From the NCBI RefSeq assembly GCF_902498845.1, contig NZ_CABVLM010000007.1, positions 221,277 to 285,276 of the forward strand: a stretch of DNA of 64,000 bases. The letters are read 5' to 3'. Position numbers and translations under genes: made by a program. The notes under the pieces were generated by a model, which saw only the letters and a program-made list of their open reading frames with translations, was not told where the DNA came from and ran no database searches. Source of the stretch: Pseudoalteromonas rhizosphaerae (GTDB lineage Bacteria; Pseudomonadota; Gammaproteobacteria; Enterobacterales; Alteromonadaceae). How positions within the stretch are numbered: position 1 is the stretch's first letter; the number at the start of each line of letters is the position of its first letter. Shown here one piece after another: positions 60,583 through 64,000 of the stretch.

Positions 60583-60702
60583 AATATTAAGACGTTGTTC
60601 AGATATGTTTGGTTATTATAAACACTCACTCCTGTTGATATCCCTGACGACTTTATGTTGTTTAAGCAGTTTTACCAGCTCTTTTTAGAGCTGGTTTTTT
60701 TT
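60583..60702 (+). ncRNA. candidate small RNA ending in an intrinsic terminator
   Basis: The 353-base gap between the kinase and TPR genes holds an orphan plus-strand terminator: 9-bp stem ACCAGCTCT / AGAGCTGGT with loop TTTT, then eight T (60674-60702). No coding gene lies in front of it. A perfect TATAAT (60571-60576) would start an RNA near 60583, but the -35 is weak. A short Hfq-type RNA of about 120 bases is possible. Confidence 0.45.
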
Positions 60703-60871
60703 GCCTGTTTTTAATGGCTTCATTTTCTTCCATTACAGCAATGCAGCGATTACCAAGCACACAGCAGTAAAAACAACCTCGAAAGATCAACCCACCCTAG
60801 TTACTAATAGGTAGTCATGTTACAGTTTCAGTAATTTACTTAGCACTTTAATTTATCGACTAGGCAGTAGT

Positions 60872-61762
60872 ATGCGTCATTATTTTGTATCAATTTTACT
60901 TCTTTTTGCCACTTTAGTGGCAGCTCAGGCACAGGCACAAGAGTCTCGCGCTGTACCCAACCTGCAACATCAAAAACAGGCACTCAAAAAACTCCAAGAG
61001 CCGATGTACAGACCCTTGATGGAACGCTATATTCTTGATGAACTCAAAGCGGTACGCCAAGATCAGCAAAAACTACGTGAAGACGTTACCAAACAAGTCA
61101 CTCATGCTCAGCTTGATACCGCTGATCGCGCACTGACTTACACCACTGATACAATTAATAATGTATTTTTTATCATCACTGCCACAGCCTCTATTTTGGT
61201 ACTGGTTGGTTGGAACTCCTTACGTGATGTAAAAAACAAAGTAGAAGATATTGTAAATACCCGTGTCAGCGTGATCACTAATGAATACGAAGCACGGTTG
61301 AATACATTTGAAGAGAAGCTACGCGAGCGCTCTGAAGAAATTTTAAGTAACCAACAAAAAATATCTGTTACTAATGAAGTCCACTCTTTATGGATGCGCG
61401 CTAATTTAGAAAGCGATATAGCCAATAAGATCGAAATATTTGATGAGATTTTAAAACGTAAACCCGAAGATGTTGAAGCTATCGCTTATAAAGCCGATGC
61501 ATTACTAGAGCTTAATGAAACAGCTCAGGCGATAGAGTTGTGTAACCAAGCCTTGGATATAGACAGTGACTACGGCTACGCTTATTGGCAACGTGCATGT
61601 GCCTATGCGTTGACGCATAAACACGCTGATGCGTTGGCCGATATTAAAATGTCGTTGGAGTATTCACCCAACTTACGTAATGAGCTATTGCATGAAAGTG
61701 CATTTGCCAGTTTGCACGACAATAGCAGCTTTAATGCGATTGTATCTGGCGACAATGATTAG
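60872..61762 (+). CDS. membrane-anchored TPR protein
   Basis: A 296-residue protein. Signal peptide MRHYFVSILLLFATLVAAQAQA, a periplasmic coiled coil (about 35-90), one membrane helix (NNVFFIITATASILVLVGWNSL, about 96-117), a long cytoplasmic coiled coil (about 118-165) and TPR repeats (IEIFDEILKRKPEDVEAIAYKADALLELNETAQAIELCNQALDIDSDYGYAYWQRACAYALTHKHADALADIK). Likely a scaffold across the inner membrane. No enzyme motif. Its stop overlaps the convergent gene by four bases. Confidence 0.7.
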   Translation: MRHYFVSILLLFATLVAAQAQAQESRAVPNLQHQKQALKKLQEPMYRPLMERYILDELKAVRQDQQKLREDVTKQVTHAQLDTADRALTYTTDTINNVFFIITATASILVLVGWNSLRDVKNKVEDIVNTRVSVITNEYEARLNTFEEKLRERSEEILSNQQKISVTNEVHSLWMRANLESDIANKIEIFDEILKRKPEDVEAIAYKADALLELNETAQAIELCNQALDIDSDYGYAYWQRACAYALTHKHADALADIKMSLEYSPNLRNELLHESAFASLHDNSSFNAIVSGDND

Positions 61763-62079
61763 CGTTCTAAGAAGCTTTCTATTGCTTGAGTGAGTAGTTC
61801 ATCGAGTTGCTCCTCAAACTCATCTTTGTTGGTTTTAAAGTGCGCTAGATATGCCTGCGCATGCTGTTCAGATAACAGCCGAGCATTAATACTGTATTCG
61901 CGCTCGGCTTTAGTTTTATCAAACCGCGGGGTAAAGTGGTACAAAGCAAAATAAGGGGCGACCAATTGCTGATTAGCATAATCGCAAAAGCGTTCAATTG
62001 TTTGCGCACCTGTTGGTCCTAAACAGCCAGGCTCTACACGATAAAGTAACTTTATTTTTTTATCATCACTAATGTCCAT
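61759..62079 (-). CDS. small conserved protein of unknown function
   Basis: A 106-residue soluble acidic protein. A recognisable stretch is YRVEPGCLGPTGAQTIERFCDYANQQLVAPYFALYHFTPRFDKTK, with the C-terminal helix EFEEQLDELLTQAIESFLER. It overlaps the convergent TPR gene by four bases. I do not know the family. It may act in redox or sulfur metabolism given its neighbours, but that is speculation. Confidence 0.6.
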   Translation of the reverse strand: MDISDDKKIKLLYRVEPGCLGPTGAQTIERFCDYANQQLVAPYFALYHFTPRFDKTKAEREYSINARLLSEQHAQAYLAHFKTNKDEFEEQLDELLTQAIESFLER

Positions 62080-62127
62080 ACTCGTCGCGGCCCCTTTATT
62101 TGCCTATATAATCTGCCTATTAATGCT

Positions 62128-62952
62128 CTATCTAAAAAAGAGCACTTTAGTTATTTTGCCATTTTCAACTTGATAGCTAGAGATTAACTCTCCGCGCTTA
62201 TCAACTACATTTGGATCTGTTGAACAGGTTTCTGACAGTTCATGATCGATAACGATATTACCGTGTACAATGCGTTTAATTGGGGACGATTTTATACACT
62301 TTAATTTTTTAAACATTATCCCGTAACGGGCAATCAGTTTTTCTTTGCCCTTAAACAGTAACTCATTTGGAAAGGCATAAAACTCTACATTTTCATCATA
62401 CATACTAATAAATGCGTCGATATTTCTGGCGTTGTACGCCTTAATTAATTGCTCGATAACGGCTAACGATTCGCGTGACTGTTTGGCTTTAACTTGTTGC
62501 TTGAGTGTTAGCGCTTCTTTAGCTTGGATCACCGCTTGCTCTGCTTGTGCTACTGCAAGCTGTTTTTCTTGTTGCGTTTTAGGAAGCTCAGCAGGTTTTG
62601 CCGCTTCGGTGCCAAGTACCTTACTGGTATCAACTTCAGGCTCGCTTGGTTTGCTGGTGTCTGTTTTAATTGGCTGTGTTGGTTCAACATTTACAGGTTC
62701 AGCTGATTGCTCATTTTGCGGGGTTAAAGTGATCACCGCAGGGCTATCTTGTAATTCAACCTCAGTTGATTTAGCTGGGGCTTTACTCTGCACTGACTTT
62801 TCTTCACCAGCGCTAGTGTCAGTCGTTTTTACTGCAGCAGGTAATTCAGCTGCTTTTGTTTCAGTTTTAGTCGGTGGTTCAACTACTTCAGCTGCAGTTG
62901 CTAATAATTGCCACGCAAGTAACAAACTTACTAAAAAAAATAACGGTTTCAT
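62128..62952 (-). CDS. exported protein with C-terminal NTF2/SnoaL-like domain
   Basis: A 274-residue protein beginning at the ATG at 62952 (AGGA 5 bases upstream); the frame extends to 63021. Signal peptide MKPLFFLVSLLLAWQLLATAA. Then a long low-complexity stretch rich in Pro, Glu, Lys, Thr and Ala (about 20-120), an Ala/Gln/Lys helix (EKQLAVAQAEQAVIQAKEALTLKQQVKAKQ), and an NTF2-like domain (IEQLIKAYNARNIDAFISMYDENVEFYAFPNELLFKGKEKLIARYGIMF) as in SnoaL-type folds. Periplasmic, binding a small ligand or acting as scaffold. Confidence 0.7.
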   Translation of the reverse strand: MKPLFFLVSLLLAWQLLATAAEVVEPPTKTETKAAELPAAVKTTDTSAGEEKSVQSKAPAKSTEVELQDSPAVITLTPQNEQSAEPVNVEPTQPIKTDTSKPSEPEVDTSKVLGTEAAKPAELPKTQQEKQLAVAQAEQAVIQAKEALTLKQQVKAKQSRESLAVIEQLIKAYNARNIDAFISMYDENVEFYAFPNELLFKGKEKLIARYGIMFKKLKCIKSSPIKRIVHGNIVIDHELSETCSTDPNVVDKRGELISSYQVENGKITKVLFFR

Positions 62953-63014
62953 ACTGTTCCTGAGTAATTTAAGAAACTCTAAAATAACAAAATTTACCGG
63001 ATCGCGATAGCTTT

Positions 63015-63755
63015 TTACCAATACTGCTCAACGGTGATTTGCCCAGGCTCCCGACGACGATTGCGAGTGTAGCCTTGCTCGGTTAATAATGCGCTGGTGT
63101 CTTTAACCATTTGTGGATTACCGCAGATCATAAATTGACTATTTTGCGGGCTAACTACACTGTCACAATGCTTAAATAGAGTGCCATCGGCGATTCGATC
63201 AGTAATGCGCCCATCTAAGCCGACAATTGCCTGCTCGCGACTCACTACGGGCAAATAACTCAATTGCGGATACTGCTGCTGTAACTGCGCGATTTTTGCT
63301 TGATAACTTAAATCTGCATTCAAGCGCACACCATGCACTAAGGTAATATGCTTAAACTGCTGCCACACATCAGGCTGCTCTAAAATAGATAAAAACGGCC
63401 CAATTGCAGTGCCGGTACTAAGCATAAACAACTGTTCACTAGCGGGAATTTCATCAATAGTAAAAAATCCACTGGCGCGGCTTTCAATCATCACCGTATC
63501 GCCAGGTTTAAGCTTGGCTAATTGTTGTGATAATAAGCCATCGACTACATTAATTAGGTAAAACTCTAAATCGGGAGAGCTTGGTGCATTTACGTAAGAG
63601 TAGGCTCGTGCAATACGTTTTTCATCCATCATCATAGAAAGCTTAGTAAACTGCCCTGCTTTAAACGGCTCCACATCGGCATTCACAATTAAACTAAATA
63701 ACGTATCAGTCCACCAAACAATATCTTTAACACTCGCTTCAACCCAATTAGACAC
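63015..63755 (-). CDS. fpr: ferredoxin/flavodoxin-NADP reductase
   Basis: A 246-residue FNR-type flavoprotein passing electrons between NADPH and ferredoxin or flavodoxin, useful for iron release and redox defence. FAD-binding RAYSYVNAPSSPDLEFYLI, then the NADP domain with LFMLSTGTAIGPFLSIL, VHGVR, and the C-terminal FMICGNPQMVKDTSALL ending in EQYW. The GTG at 63755 is chosen because AAGGAG sits eight bases upstream; the GTG at 63764 is directly on that site. Reading toward it, upstream DNA is the octanucleotide repeat. Confidence 0.9.
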   Translation of the reverse strand: MSNWVEASVKDIVWWTDTLFSLIVNADVEPFKAGQFTKLSMMMDEKRIARAYSYVNAPSSPDLEFYLINVVDGLLSQQLAKLKPGDTVMIESRASGFFTIDEIPASEQLFMLSTGTAIGPFLSILEQPDVWQQFKHITLVHGVRLNADLSYQAKIAQLQQQYPQLSYLPVVSREQAIVGLDGRITDRIADGTLFKHCDSVVSPQNSQFMICGNPQMVKDTSALLTEQGYTRNRRREPGQITVEQYW

Positions 63756-63874
63756 AATTAACACTCCTTAATTATTGCTTTGTATAACAGTGGCAAGAGT
63801 GCACAGCATTGTCAATGTTTGCGAGTTTGCTTATCTTTTATAAAGGTACGAGTTTGCATTCACTTATAAGGAGT

Positions 63875-64000
63875 GCGAGTTTGCGAGTTTGCGAGTTTGC
63901 GAGTTTGCGAGTTTGCGAGTTTGCGAGTTTGCGAGTTTGCGAGTTTGCGAGTTTGCGAGTTTGCGAGTTTGCGAGTTTGCGAGTTTGCGAGTTTGCGAGT
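63875..64000. repeat. octanucleotide tandem repeat (GCGAGTTT)n
   Basis: 15.75 perfect copies of GCGAGTTT, running off the right edge. Single degenerate copies (GCGAGTTT at 63819-63826 and CGAGTTTGC near 63849) precede the array. It lies upstream of fpr and is an obvious site for slipped-strand length change. Confidence 0.9.

Noticed and set aside
63875..64000. Possible CRISPR array
   Set aside because: The 8-base unit has no spacers; it is a simple tandem repeat.

Overview
The window looks like a chromosomal segment of a marine gammaproteobacterium of the Alteromonadales, most likely Pseudoalteromonas or a close relative. This rests on moderately AT-rich DNA, TonB-dependent receptors of the Alteromonadales type, PepSY/DUF3325/DUF3649 and YecA-like genes, a secreted GH43 enzyme, and gene-sized gaps filled with dispersed repeats. 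The assignment comes from protein character only. No rRNA, tRNA or CRISPR array was seen.

Layout. (1) 0-24.4 kb is mostly core-like: a partial arfA, a large TonB-dependent receptor, a YecA-like protein, a divergent histidine kinase / response regulator pair, hemH, arfB, a 1353-residue SNF2 helicase, a run of small enzymes (PhyH-type oxygenase, UDG-family glycosylase, two VOC proteins), an iron-linked DUF3649-PepSY-DUF3325 operon, a lipocalin, yaiI, a CheY-like receiver and two LysR regulators. (2) 24.4-47 kb is an accessory island dense in short repeats and defence or conflict genes: hipB with a hipA gene broken by a small inverted-repeat element, a Fic protein, a GH43/ricin enzyme, a NERD protein, a putative membrane toxin with two paralogous partner proteins, a MvaI-like restriction enzyme with a C5-cytosine methyltransferase, a PD-(D/E)XK protein, a PLD-helicase-S24 fusion with a methyltransferase, and an AbiE toxin-antitoxin pair. 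(3) 47-64 kb returns to ordinary gene content. It includes a heme/iron uptake locus (ECF sigma factor, FecR, STN-type receptor, PKD lipoprotein, then divergent ExbB-ExbD-TonB-heme oxygenase-YbaN), a GAF histidine kinase, a TPR protein and a ferredoxin-NADP reductase. The window ends inside an octanucleotide repeat.

The most unusual object is a repeat family of about 210-240 bp (called E here) with three clear copies at 33168-33379, 37348-37588 and 39626-39855 and a decayed copy at about 31006-31243. The clear copies share several hairpins whose loops are constant (TGGA) while their stems differ and still pair, which is compensatory change typical of a structured RNA or a folded single-stranded DNA. 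The copies fall exactly between gene modules: toxin/partners, restriction-modification, PD-(D/E)XK nuclease. E may therefore be a structured mobile or recombinogenic element that marks the borders of exchangeable defence cassettes. Its identity is unknown to me.

How the genes fit together: the iron/heme genes form a regulated acquisition route (surface lipoprotein and receptor, TonB energy, heme oxygenase, and possibly ferrochelatase and ferredoxin reductase elsewhere in the window). The island groups anti-phage and inter-bacterial conflict genes, several of them broken or repeat-flanked, as expected of a hotspot of turnover.
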